Shown: piece by piece, positions 1 through 7,457 of the stretch | Numbering within the stretch: position 1 is the stretch's first letter | Layout of the letters: the number at the start of each line of letters is the position of its first letter | NCBI GenBank assembly: GCA_041859875.1 | Contig: JBFLFY010000027.1 | Coordinates: forward strand, 1 to 21,299 | Length of the DNA stretch: 21,299 nucleotides | DNA from: Thermocaproicibacter sp041859875 | Lineage (GTDB): Bacteria > Bacillota > Clostridia > Oscillospirales > Acutalibacteraceae | Direction: 5' to 3' | The notes under the pieces: model-generated | Told to the model about the DNA's origin: nothing | Seen by the model: the letters and a program-made list of their open reading frames with translations, nothing else | Database searches by the model: none | Made by a program: the position numbers and the translations under genes

Positions 1-265
<265 letters not shown>

Positions 266-321
266 TAAGTTTGGTTTGGCGCTCAAGTTTCCCGCTTTCT
301 GTTTCCTTTAGCTTTATTCAG

Positions 322-344
322 TTTTCAGGGTACATTCCTGAAAA
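322..344 (+). other. Stem-loop in the 23S-tRNA spacer
   Basis: TTTTCAGG (322-329) and CCTGAAAA (337-344) form a perfect 8-bp stem with a 7-nt loop, six bases before tRNA-Lys. There is no T-run after it, so it is unlikely to be a terminator. By position it could be a processing structure that separates the 23S precursor from the tRNA; that role is an inference. Confidence 0.5.
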
Positions 345-349
345 GGTAT

Positions 350-425
350 GCACCATTAGCTCAGCTGGTAGAGCACCTGACTCTTAATCAGGGTGTCCAG
401 AGTTCGAGTCTCTGATGGTGCACCA
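350..425 (+). tRNA. tRNA-Lys (CTT anticodon)
   Basis: A full cloverleaf: acceptor GCACCAT (350-356) pairs with ATGGTGC (415-421), discriminator A422, and an encoded CCA at 423-425. The anticodon stem CCTGA/TCAGG encloses the loop CTCTTAA, so the anticodon is CTT, reading AAG. The T-loop TTCGAGT is canonical. It lies between 23S and 5S rRNA and is probably cut from the rRNA precursor. Confidence 0.97.
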
Positions 426-451
426 GAAGAGAACGCCGTACGGTGTGATAT

Positions 452-526
452 GGCCCGTTGGTCAAGCGGTTAAGACAGCGGCCTCTCACGCCGTTAACGT
501 GGGTTCGAGTCCCGCACGGGTCACCA
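452..526 (+). tRNA. tRNA-Glu (CTC anticodon)
   Basis: Acceptor GGCCCGT (452-458) pairs with ACGGGTC (516-522, one G-T pair), with discriminator A523 and encoded CCA 524-526. The anticodon stem GCGGC/GCCGT encloses loop CTCTCAC, giving CTC, which reads GAG. It is the second tRNA between the 23S and 5S genes. Bacterial tRNA-Glu(CTC) is less common than the TTC form. Confidence 0.95.
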
Positions 527-570
527 AATAGGAAAACGGATAGAAAGCCATAAAATTTCATAGGTTTGTA

Positions 571-687
<117 letters not shown>

Positions 688-693
688 GAATAT

Positions 694-769
694 TCCTCGT
701 TAGCTCAGCTGGTAGAGCATGCGGCTGTTAACCGCAGGGTCGTTGGTTCGAGCCCAACACGAGGAGCCA
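694..769 (+). tRNA. tRNA-Asn (GTT anticodon)
   Basis: Acceptor TCCTCGT (694-700) pairs with ACGAGGA (759-765), discriminator G766, encoded CCA 767-769. The anticodon stem TGCGG/CCGCA encloses loop CTGTTAA, anticodon GTT. It is the last gene of the rRNA operon. Its product is a likely substrate of the AspRS/GatCAB pathway encoded a few hundred bases away on the other strand. Confidence 0.97.
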
Positions 770-775
770 AAAGGT

Positions 776-802
776 AGGACTGCTGAAAAGCGGTCCTTTT
801 TT
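776..802 (+). terminator. Intrinsic terminator of the rRNA/tRNA operon
   Basis: AGGACTGCT (776-784), GAAA loop, AGCGGTCCT (789-797) with one G-T pair, then six T residues. It sits 6 nt after the tRNA-Asn CCA and closes the rRNA operon. Confidence 0.9.
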
Positions 803-908
803 GCGTCCGCCAAAAGCTGGCTGGTTTGTGATTCCTGGCTCTATAATCAATGGGCTCTATAATAAATGTTGGGGTAGAACGAATAGGGCCTGAGAAAAAG
901 ATTAAAAA

Positions 909-983
909 CAGAGCATATTCGATGAAAAACCTTTAAAATGGAAATTACCACATCACCATTTTGGAGGCCATCGATATGCTCTG
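909..983. repeat. Long imperfect hairpin inside the IS remnant
   Basis: CAGAGCATATTCGATG (909-924) pairs with CATCGATATGCTCTG (969-983), with one bulged T. An inner perfect stem is AAAATGG (935-941) with CCATTTT (956-962). The second arm overlaps the ribosome binding site and start codon of the dead transposase. In insertion elements such hairpins can shield the transposase from read-through transcription; that role is inferred here. Confidence 0.65.
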
Positions 984-1047
984 TAATCATTCTACCGAAA
1001 AACTGCTTGGATTACAAACGGCAGAGAAAAATACCAATGCATTCTGA
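976..1047 (+). pseudogene. Transposase N-terminal remnant
   Basis: An ATG at 976 is preceded by TTGGAGG (961-967) at good spacing, and gives 23 codons (MLCNHSTEKLLGLQ...) before TGA. The leucine-rich start resembles N-termini of ISL3-family transposases, but this is from memory of the family only. Downstream reading is broken in every frame up to the right inverted repeat, so no working enzyme is encoded. Assignment depends mainly on the flanking inverted repeats. Confidence 0.35.
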
Positions 1048-1160
1048 CGGATCCGGCTCACCACATAGGCTCAGCCATTTAACGCAAAAAATCAGCTTAG
1101 CGCCGTTCCTGCTCACATTCCCATTTTAGGGTTATCACAACTATTGGCATAGAGCCCACA

Positions 1161-1200
1161 AAAAGAGGCCGCTGCAAAATCTTCGTTTTGCAACAGCCCT
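1161..1200 (-). terminator. Terminator of the aspS-gatCAB operon
   Basis: On the minus strand GGGCTGTTGCAAAA, a 6-nt loop and TTTTGCAGCGGCC form a stem with a few mismatches, followed by CTCTTTTT. It lies about 40 bp after the gatB stop codon and immediately next to the IS remnant. Confidence 0.75.
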
Positions 1201-1241
1201 TTTGCTTGTTCCTTGTAAAATAAACTATATGCTGTAAAGGC

Positions 1242-2657
1242 TTACTGCTTTATTATGGAAATCAGCAGGCTTTCCGCTTCCTGCGGATTTGCACGGCCAT
1301 GAGTCACTTTCATAACGGCGCCAACGAGTGCTTTTACAGCTTTTTCTTTCCCGCCGAGGTAGTCTTTCACGGCATTCGGATTTGCGGCAATGACCTGCTC
1401 GCATAGCTTCCGCAGGTCGCCTGCGCTAATGCCTGCAAGGTCGCTTTCTTTTAGAAAAGCCGAAGCGGGCTTGCAGGTATCCAGCATCTTTTCCAGTGTG
1501 GCTTTCAGCAGGTTTTTGCGGATTTTGCCTTGGTCGAGAAGCTTCAGCAGCGCGTTCAGATTTTCCGGCGGAACAGATACCTTGAATTCATCCTTTGCCG
1601 CGTCGTTTTCCAGCCGGGCAAAAATGGGGCCTGTAATGCAGTTCGCTGCGGTGCGCGTGTCTTTGATGCCTTTCGCCGATGCCTCAAAATAATCGGCAAT
1701 GCGGCGGTGTTCCATCAGAAGCCGCGCATCATCCTCCGGCAAGCCAAAGTCCTTTACAAAGCGATCCAGGCGTTTTTGCGGGTCTTCCGGCATTTTGGCT
1801 TTCAGCGAGGCCAGTATTTCGTCGGAAACGCAGATGGCCACAAGATCCGGGTCGCGGAAATAGCGGTAATCGTCTGCGTCTTCTTTGCCGCGCATCCCTT
1901 TGGTGCAGCCGGTGCCTTCGTCATAACGGCGTGTTTCCTGCACAACCTTTTCGCCGCTTTCCAGCAGGTCCGCCTGGCGGTCTATCTCGTACTGCATGGC
2001 TTTTGTCATGTGTGAAAAAGAGTTCATATTTTTAATCTCGGTGCGGGTGCCAAGTTTTTCGGTGCCTTTCGGCCGTAAGGAGATGTTTACGTCACAGCGC
2101 AGGGAGCCTTCCTGCATCCGGCAGTCGGAAACGCCGATGTAGCGCATGATAGTCTGCAGCTTTTCCAAATATTCTACCGCTTCGTCAATGCTGCGGATGT
2201 CCGGCTCGGAAACAATTTCAATCAGCGGGACGCCGCCGCGGTTGTAGTCGATGTAGGTGTTTCCCCGGTCGTGGACCAGTTTGCCGGCATCTTCTTCAAT
2301 GTGAATACGCGTCAGGCAGATTTTTCGGCCGCTTTTAAGCTCTACATACCCATTCTGGCAGAGCGGCTGGTCATACTCTGAAATCTGGTATGCTTTTGGC
2401 AGGTCAGGGTAGCAATAGTTTTTGCGGTCCATTTTTGCATTGCGGTTGATTGTGCAGTGCGTTGCCAGCCCAGCCATAACGGCGTACTCCACAACGGCTT
2501 TGTTCAGCTTCGGCAGGGTGCCGGGCAAGCCGATGCAGATGGGGCAGCAATGCGTGTTGGGCTCGCCGCCGAATTCTGTTGTGCAGGAGCAGAAAATTTT
2601 TGTTTTTGTGGAAAGTTCCACGTGCGTTTCAAGGCCGCATACAAGTTCGTAATTCAA
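1242..2657 (-). CDS. gatB: Asp-tRNA(Asn)/Glu-tRNA(Gln) amidotransferase subunit B
   Basis: GatB (471 aa, close to the usual ~475) is the kinase/tRNA-binding subunit of GatCAB. It phosphorylates the misacylated Asp or Glu on the tRNA so that ammonia from GatA can form Asn or Gln. The N-terminal GLETHVEL motif (residues 8-15) and the Cys pairs at 23/25 and 38/41, zinc ligands in the family, are present. The C-terminal YqeY-like tail ends in a typical helical region (KAVKALVGAVMKVT, then NPQEAESLL). The start overlaps the gatA stop by 4 bp (ATGA), indicating translational coupling. It is the last gene of the operon and is followed by a terminator. No damage is seen. Confidence 0.97.
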   Translation of the reverse strand: MNYELVCGLETHVELSTKTKIFCSCTTEFGGEPNTHCCPICIGLPGTLPKLNKAVVEYAVMAGLATHCTINRNAKMDRKNYCYPDLPKAYQISEYDQPLCQNGYVELKSGRKICLTRIHIEEDAGKLVHDRGNTYIDYNRGGVPLIEIVSEPDIRSIDEAVEYLEKLQTIMRYIGVSDCRMQEGSLRCDVNISLRPKGTEKLGTRTEIKNMNSFSHMTKAMQYEIDRQADLLESGEKVVQETRRYDEGTGCTKGMRGKEDADDYRYFRDPDLVAICVSDEILASLKAKMPEDPQKRLDRFVKDFGLPEDDARLLMEHRRIADYFEASAKGIKDTRTAANCITGPIFARLENDAAKDEFKVSVPPENLNALLKLLDQGKIRKNLLKATLEKMLDTCKPASAFLKESDLAGISAGDLRKLCEQVIAANPNAVKDYLGGKEKAVKALVGAVMKVTHGRANPQEAESLLISIIKQ

Positions 2658-4120
2658 GGCTCTACCCCCATTCCGGCAGACTGGAACGACGTTCCGCGGG
2701 CCGCCTGCTCAAACTGATCCGCAAGATTCAGCAGGCCGGCTTCCGAAAACTTCGGCCCAAGAAGCTGCATCCCAACGGGCAGTCTGCTTTTGTCAAACCC
2801 GCATGGTACGCTGATGGCGGGAAGCCCTGCTATGTTGGCGGGAACGGTGCAGATGTCGGTCTGGTAGGTTTCAACCGGGTCTTTGGCGGCATAGTTTTCC
2901 GGAAAAGCCGTCATTGGCACGGTAGGGGCGAGGATAAAGTCACATTTCGCAAATGCGGCATCAAAGGCCTTGACGATGGTTCCGCGCAAACTCTGCGCCT
3001 TTTTGTAGTAAGCGTCGTAATAGCCGGAACTTAGCACATAAGTTCCCAGCAGAATGCGCCGTTTGACCTCCGCACCGAAACCTTCGCTGCGTGTTTTGCA
3101 GATCATGTCGTTCCGGTCAGTATAATGTTCTGTTTTGTAACCGTAGCGAATTCCGTCGTACCGCCCAAGGTTGGAAGAAGCTTCGGCGCAGGCAAGAATA
3201 TAATAGACCGGCAGGCTGTAGTGAATTTCCGGCATGGCGAATTTCACAATTTCCGCGCCAAGGGAGCGAAACACGCCGACTGCGTTTTTCAGCTGTTCCA
3301 ACACGTCGGGGCGTACTCCGTCAAAGTATTCTTTGACAATGCCGATTTTTTTTCCGCGGATGTCTTTCCCAAGCGCGGGGAAAGACGGTTCCTTCTGCCC
3401 GCTGCAGGTCGAATCCATTTCATCGTAAGCAGAAATGGCATCGTACACCAGCGCAGCGTCTTCCACGCTGGAGGCAATCGGGCCGATTTGGTCGAAGCTC
3501 GAAGCATAGGCAATCAGGCCAAAACGCGAAACGGCGCCGTAGGTTGGCTTGAGGCCAACAACACCGCAGAAACTGGCAGGCTGACGGATGGAACCGCCGG
3601 TGTCCGAACCAAGGCTGTACACCGCAAGTCCGCCGCTTACGGCAGACGCTGCGCCGCCGCTGCTGCCGCCTGCGACGAATTTTGTGTTGTGCGGGTTTTT
3701 TGCGCCGCCGAAACAGGAGGTTTCGCACGAAGAGCCCATGGCAAACTCGTCCATGTTGGTTTTGCCAAGCAGAACGGCGTTCTGTTTTTTCAAAAGGCTC
3801 CAGACGAACGCGTCGTAAATCGGCACATAGCCCCGCAGTATTTTGGAGCAGCAAGTTGTTTCAATGCCGTTTGTTGAAAGATTGTCTTTCAGCGTCATTG
3901 GAATCCCTTCCAGCGGCGCCAAAGTTTCGCCCGCGGCGATTTTCGCATCCACTTTCGCGGCCGATGCCAGCGCTGTTTCCGGCGTGACTTTTATATAAGC
4001 GTTCAGCACGCTGTTTTCTTCCTGAATTGCTCCCAGATATTTTTTAGTCAGTTCCGTGCAGCTGATTTCTTTTGAGGTGAGAAGTTTGTGCAGCTGCGCA
4101 ATTTTTCCGTATCTGCCCAT
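2654..4120 (-). CDS. gatA: Asp-tRNA(Asn)/Glu-tRNA(Gln) amidotransferase subunit A
   Basis: GatA (488 aa, normal length) is an amidase-signature enzyme that releases ammonia from glutamine (or asparagine) and channels it to GatB. The Ser-cisSer-Lys triad can be placed at Lys78 (TLKDN), Ser153 (GGSSGG) and Ser177 (GSDTGGSIRQPA), matching the known S. aureus GatA positions within one residue. The gene lies 11 bp after gatC and overlaps gatB by 4 bp, so the three subunits are made from one message. The ATG at 4120 sits at the end of the short gatC-gatA gap, with GGGGTG just upstream as the binding site. Confidence 0.97.
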   Translation of the reverse strand: MGRYGKIAQLHKLLTSKEISCTELTKKYLGAIQEENSVLNAYIKVTPETALASAAKVDAKIAAGETLAPLEGIPMTLKDNLSTNGIETTCCSKILRGYVPIYDAFVWSLLKKQNAVLLGKTNMDEFAMGSSCETSCFGGAKNPHNTKFVAGGSSGGAASAVSGGLAVYSLGSDTGGSIRQPASFCGVVGLKPTYGAVSRFGLIAYASSFDQIGPIASSVEDAALVYDAISAYDEMDSTCSGQKEPSFPALGKDIRGKKIGIVKEYFDGVRPDVLEQLKNAVGVFRSLGAEIVKFAMPEIHYSLPVYYILACAEASSNLGRYDGIRYGYKTEHYTDRNDMICKTRSEGFGAEVKRRILLGTYVLSSGYYDAYYKKAQSLRGTIVKAFDAAFAKCDFILAPTVPMTAFPENYAAKDPVETYQTDICTVPANIAGLPAISVPCGFDKSRLPVGMQLLGPKFSEAGLLNLADQFEQAARGTSFQSAGMGVEP

Positions 4121-4131
4121 TTTAACACCCC

Positions 4132-4410
4132 TTACATCCGCCGCCGGACAAGGAAGTAACCATCCTCGCGGCTTTCGGCATTTTTCAGAATTTCTTCCCG
4201 GCTGCAGGAAGGGACGACGGTATCTTCACGGAACACATTGGTAAGGCCGTTGATATTATCAAAATCGGAGGAAGAATCCGCCGCGGCGTTGATGGTGTCT
4301 GCAAAACCGATGATTTTATTCATGTCGTCGGTTAGGCCGTCCAGTTCTTCCGGCGCAACGGAAAGTTTTGCGAGGTTTGCAATTTTCAGGATTTCTTCGT
4401 GTGTTACCAT
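4132..4410 (-). CDS. gatC: Asp-tRNA(Asn)/Glu-tRNA(Gln) amidotransferase subunit C
   Basis: GatC (92 aa) is the small belt subunit that wraps GatA and GatB and stabilises the complex. The start MVTHEEILKIANLAKLSV is typical, as is the C-terminal segment with REDTVVPSCSREEILKNA. An in-frame ATG exists 45 bases upstream (4455), but the ATG at 4410 has GGAGG 7 nt before it and gives the standard family length, so it is preferred. The gene lies 41 bp after aspS and 11 bp before gatA. Confidence 0.95.
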   Translation of the reverse strand: MVTHEEILKIANLAKLSVAPEELDGLTDDMNKIIGFADTINAAADSSSDFDNINGLTNVFREDTVVPSCSREEILKNAESREDGYFLVRRRM

Positions 4411-4451
4411 AAAAATTCCTCCGTCTTCTGGTGAGAAAACCGCTGCTGCAT

Positions 4452-6212
4452 TCAACTCTGCGTTTTTCTCAGTTTAATATGTACTTCACGCAGCTGCTGC
4501 TCGGTGACTTCATTCGGCGAACCCATCATAACATCCTGTGCATTGGAATTCATGGGGAATGCGATGACTTCCCGGATGTTTTCTTCGCCCGTAAGAAGCA
4601 TGAGCATACGGTCTACGCCCGGAGCCATGCCCGCGTGCGGCGGCGCGCCGTACTGAAAAGCATGGTACAGCGAAGTGAATTTCGTTTTGAGTTCCTCTTC
4701 AGTGTAGCCCGCAATTTCAAACGCTTTTTTCATAATGTCGATGCTGTGGTTGCGCACTGCGCCGGAAGAAAGCTCTATGCCGTTGCAGACAATGTCGTAC
4801 TGGTAGGCCAGCACTTCTTCCGGCTTTTTGGTCAGCAGGGCTTCCATACCGCCCTGCGGCATGGAAAACGGGTTGTGGGTAAAGACCGTCGCGCCTGTTT
4901 CCTCGTCGATTTCGAACATGGGGAAGTCAACGATAAAGCAGAAGTCAAAGCGGCTTTCATCAATCCGGTTGAGGCGACGGCCGAGTTCTTCTCGGATTTG
5001 CCCGGCAAATTTCGGCGCTGTGTCCGCTTCGTCGGCAATGAAGAAAATCACGCATCCGGGTTTCATCCCGGCGCGGTGTACAAGCTCTGCACGCTTTTCT
5101 TCTGAAAGATATTTATTAATTGGCCCCTGGTACTCGTTGTTTTCCGTTACCTTAATGTAGCCGAGGCCTTTCATGCCGATACTTTCGGCAAACTGAAGCA
5201 TATTCTCGAAGAAGCTGCGCGGCTGACCGGCGCAGTCCGGAACATTCACGGCACGTACCGTTTTATGCTGGAAAGGCATGAATGCGGTGCCCTCGAAAAT
5301 ATCGGTTATGTCGATAATCTCCAGCGGATTGCGGAGGTCCGGCTTGTCGGTTCCGTATTTCAGCATAGATTCCGCGTATGGGATGCGGCGGAACGGTGCG
5401 GGGGAAACCTTTTTGTCGGAGAATTTGCGGAAGGTGTCGCCCACAACTTCTTCCGCTATGGCAAAAATATCTTCCTGCGTGGCAAACGCCATTTCAAAGT
5501 CGAGCTGATAAAACTCGCCCGGTGAACGGTCGGCGCGCGCGTCTTCGTCGCGGAAGCACGGCGCTATCTGGAAGTACCGGTCAAAACCGGAAACCATTAA
5601 AAGCTGCTTAAAGAGCTGCGGAGCCTGCGGGAGGGCGTAAAACTTGCCCGGGTGCCTGCGGCTTGGAATCAGGTAGTCGCGCGCGCCCTCCGGCGACGAT
5701 GCGGAAAGGATAGGCGTCTGGATTTCGAGAAACCCAAGGCTTGTCATTTTCTGCCGCAGGTAGGAGATGAGCTGTGCGCGCAGCACAATGTTTTTATGCA
5801 CTTTCGGGTTGCGCAGGTCAAGGTAACGGTATTTCAGGCGCACGTCTTCCTTTGTTTCCCGGGAAGACTCTACTTCAAATGGAAGCGGCGCCGAAACGGG
5901 ACCGAGCACCTGCAGTTCATCCACACGAATTTCAACCGTGCCGGTTGGAATTTTCGGGTTCACAGTGTCCGCGTCACGCAGTACGACCTTCCCTTTTGCC
6001 GTAAGGGTACATTCTTTATTGATATTTTTCAGCATCTGCTCATTATGCACAACAATCTGCACAACACCGTAATGGTCGCGCAGGTCAAGAAACTGAACGC
6101 CGCCGTGGTCGCGTATATTTTCGACCCAGCCTGCTACGCGCACTTCTTTTCCAATGTCATTTTCGCTGACTTCACCGCAAAGGTGTGTGTGGTACTGGTT
6201 TACACGGATCAT
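4452..6212 (-). CDS. aspS: Aspartyl-tRNA synthetase, probably non-discriminating
   Basis: A bacterial-type class II AspRS (586 aa). It has an N-terminal OB-fold anticodon domain (about 1-110), class II motif 2 around FRDEDARADR, a GAD insertion domain, and motif 3 around GVDRMLMLL. Family knowledge: AspRS that also charges tRNA-Asn often carries His in the RDHGG loop where the E. coli enzyme has Leu. Here that residue is His36. Together with gatCAB directly downstream, this suggests it makes Asp-tRNA(Asn) for amidation. Motif 2 reads SPGEFYQLD, one residue longer than the E. coli QPEFTQID form, a variant also known in other lineages. AAGGGGGAG precedes the ATG. It is the first gene of the operon. 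Confidence 0.95.
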   Translation of the reverse strand: MIRVNQYHTHLCGEVSENDIGKEVRVAGWVENIRDHGGVQFLDLRDHYGVVQIVVHNEQMLKNINKECTLTAKGKVVLRDADTVNPKIPTGTVEIRVDELQVLGPVSAPLPFEVESSRETKEDVRLKYRYLDLRNPKVHKNIVLRAQLISYLRQKMTSLGFLEIQTPILSASSPEGARDYLIPSRRHPGKFYALPQAPQLFKQLLMVSGFDRYFQIAPCFRDEDARADRSPGEFYQLDFEMAFATQEDIFAIAEEVVGDTFRKFSDKKVSPAPFRRIPYAESMLKYGTDKPDLRNPLEIIDITDIFEGTAFMPFQHKTVRAVNVPDCAGQPRSFFENMLQFAESIGMKGLGYIKVTENNEYQGPINKYLSEEKRAELVHRAGMKPGCVIFFIADEADTAPKFAGQIREELGRRLNRIDESRFDFCFIVDFPMFEIDEETGATVFTHNPFSMPQGGMEALLTKKPEEVLAYQYDIVCNGIELSSGAVRNHSIDIMKKAFEIAGYTEEELKTKFTSLYHAFQYGAPPHAGMAPGVDRMLMLLTGEENIREVIAFPMNSNAQDVMMGSPNEVTEQQLREVHIKLRKTQS

Positions 6213-6252
6213 GTTCCGCTGCTCCCCCTTTTATACTTTTGCTTGTTAAATG

Positions 6253-6281
6253 ATTATAGCATGAAACTATCGCTCTTTCAA
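6253..6281 (-). promoter_or_regulatory. aspS-gatCAB promoter
   Basis: On the minus strand TTGAAA (6281-6276), a 17-bp spacer and a perfect TATAAT (6258-6253) lie about 40 bp before the aspS start. The leader is short, about 34 nt, with no room for a T-box or other riboswitch, so expression is probably constitutive. Confidence 0.85.
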
Positions 6282-6447
6282 TGGAGAATCAAGCACGGAA
6301 AGGCGGAAAAATGTCTAAAAAATATTTCCGCGCGCCGCTTGAAAGAATATTTTTACAATCATAGCACATTCTGATTTAAAAAGCGAAATGTTTTTTTAGA
6401 AAGCCGTATTTTCCCCTTGAAGAAGCAGCACCTGCAGTATGGCAATA

Positions 6448-6476
6448 TGCCCAACCTGCTTTGCAGCTTTTGGGCA
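6448..6476. other. Stem-loop between the aspS and fruR promoters
   Basis: TGCCCAA (6448-6454) pairs with TTGGGCA (6470-6476), and inside it CTGC/GCAG close a TTT loop. There is no T-run. It lies about 45 bp upstream of the fruR -35 box. The 6282-6521 stretch otherwise shows only AT-rich sequence and a smaller inverted repeat (GCGGAAAAAT 6303-6312 with ATATTTCCGC 6322-6331). Function unknown; it could be a DNA-level operator. Confidence 0.4.
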
Positions 6477-6521
6477 ATTCAGCAATTTTACAAATTATAT
6501 TAAAAATTTGGAACATTTCTA

Positions 6522-6550
6522 TTGACATTTTATCAAAAGCACACTATTAT
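6522..6550 (+). promoter_or_regulatory. fru operon promoter
   Basis: A perfect TTGACA (6522-6527), a 17-bp spacer and TATTAT (6545-6550, five of six) precede fruR. The expected start of transcription is near 6557, leaving a ~75-nt leader packed with GTC repeats. Confidence 0.85.
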
Positions 6551-6555
6551 TGAAT

Positions 6556-6612
6556 CAGTCTTAAACAGTCAAATAAATCATAAAACGGTCATTCATCAAT
6601 CACTAAATAGTC
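6556..6612 (+). promoter_or_regulatory. Probable FruR operator (phased GTC repeats)
   Basis: Four GTC-centred motifs (CAGTC 6556-6560, CAGTC 6566-6570, CGGTC 6586-6590, TAGTC 6608-6612) start about 10, 20 and 22 bp apart, close to whole turns of the helix. They fill the leader between the -10 box and the start codon. DeoR-family regulators commonly bind phased direct repeats. Binding by the FruR encoded just downstream is an inference. Confidence 0.45.
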
Positions 6613-6632
6613 ATAAAGGTGGAAGCACAGTA

Positions 6633-7457
6633 ATGTATGAAGAAGAACGGCTTCAGCAGATTTATAAATACGTCCAAACCCAGACGCGGGCATCGGTTCG
6701 TTCCCTCTGCAAGGTTTTTGATGTTTCTGAGTCTACGGTCCGCAGGGACCTAACGGAACTGGAAAACCGGAAGCTCCTGAAACGGACGCATGGCGGCGCA
6801 GTCTGTATGGATTCCGTTGGCATAGAGCCTTCTTACCATGAGAAGGAAGACAAATACAGGCAGGAAAAACAGAACATTGCCGCCTGCGCGGCCGGGCTGA
6901 TTGAAGATGGCGATTCCCTGCTGATTGATTCCGGCACAACAACCATGTGCCTTGTGCCTTACCTTTGTAAATTTGAAAAGCTCACGGTTGTGACAAATTC
7001 AATTTTTCTGATGCAGAAGCTTTCCGGGTATGCCAACATTACGCTGATTTGCTTGGGCGGCCTTCTGCGGTCCAACACCATTGCACTGGTCGGCCCTGTG
7101 GCGGAGGAAAACCTCAGTCATATCCGCGTAGATAAGGCGTTCCTTGCGACAAACGGCATTGAGGCAAAAGCAGGCCTCACTACGCCGAACCTGGTGGAAG
7201 CATCCATTAAGTCCAAAATGATAGCGGCTTCCGAGCAAGTTTATATCATGGCAGACCATTCCAAAATCGGCCGCGTTTCTTTTGCCCGGTTTGGAACACT
7301 CGCCGATGTTGACGGCTGCATTACCTGCCATCCAATTTCAGCAGAGCAGCAGCGCAGCTTTGAACACAGCGGAGTCCGTATTTACTTTGCGGATGGCCAG
7401 CAGTCAGGAGAAAAGGAAACAAATGCGGCAGAAGACGACAGGAGGCGGCAGAAATGA
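6633..7457 (+). CDS. fruR: DeoR/GlpR-family regulator of the fructose operon
   Basis: A 274-aa DeoR-family repressor. The N-terminal winged helix includes the family signature around ASVRSLCKVFDVSESTVRRD (about residues 20-39), followed by LTELENRKLLKRTHGGA. The C-terminal sugar-phosphate sensor domain has the DSGTTT motif (about 100-105) and VTNS. The ATG at 6633 is chosen because AAAGGTGG precedes it and it gives the usual length; an in-frame TTG at 6522 lies inside the -35 box and cannot be the start. The stop overlaps the fruK start (ATGA). It heads the operon and probably represses it until a fructose phosphate binds; the ligand is inferred from relatives. Confidence 0.92.
   Translation: MYEEERLQQIYKYVQTQTRASVRSLCKVFDVSESTVRRDLTELENRKLLKRTHGGAVCMDSVGIEPSYHEKEDKYRQEKQNIAACAAGLIEDGDSLLIDSGTTTMCLVPYLCKFEKLTVVTNSIFLMQKLSGYANITLICLGGLLRSNTIALVGPVAEENLSHIRVDKAFLATNGIEAKAGLTTPNLVEASIKSKMIAASEQVYIMADHSKIGRVSFARFGTLADVDGCITCHPISAEQQRSFEHSGVRIYFADGQQSGEKETNAAEDDRRRQK

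Larger units (their letters stand above)
852..1157 (+). mobile_element. Decayed ISL3-like insertion element (about 306 bp)
   Basis: The left end reads GGGCTCTATAATAAATG (852 on). The right end, read on the minus strand from 1157, is GGGCTCTATGCCAATAG followed by TTGTGATAACCC. The two ends share the terminal GGGCTCTAT and partial matches further in, as terminal inverted repeats do. The same end, 24 of 27 bases alike, recurs at 21253-21279. GGCTCT-type ends are known for ISL3-family elements. A partial extra copy of the left end (GGCTCTATAATCAAT, 837-851) lies just outside. Only a transposase start is left inside, so this is an internally deleted copy or a non-autonomous derivative. No 8-bp target duplication is visible. 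Confidence 0.6.

Noticed and set aside
938..1129. A 63-codon open frame inside the IS remnant
   Set aside because: No ribosome binding site. The ATG at 976 in another frame has one and fits the element better, so this frame is a by-product of decay.
3125..3877. A 250-codon plus-strand open frame opposite gatA
   Set aside because: It is the reverse of a conserved amidase gene with intact catalytic residues. High GC makes such antisense frames common.
6213..6252. T-box riboswitch in the aspS leader
   Set aside because: The leader from the consensus promoter is only about 34 nt, far too short for a T-box.
6522..6632. N-terminal extension of fruR from the TTG at 6522
   Set aside because: That codon is part of the TTGACA -35 box and the extension has no binding site. 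The ATG at 6633 gives the family length.
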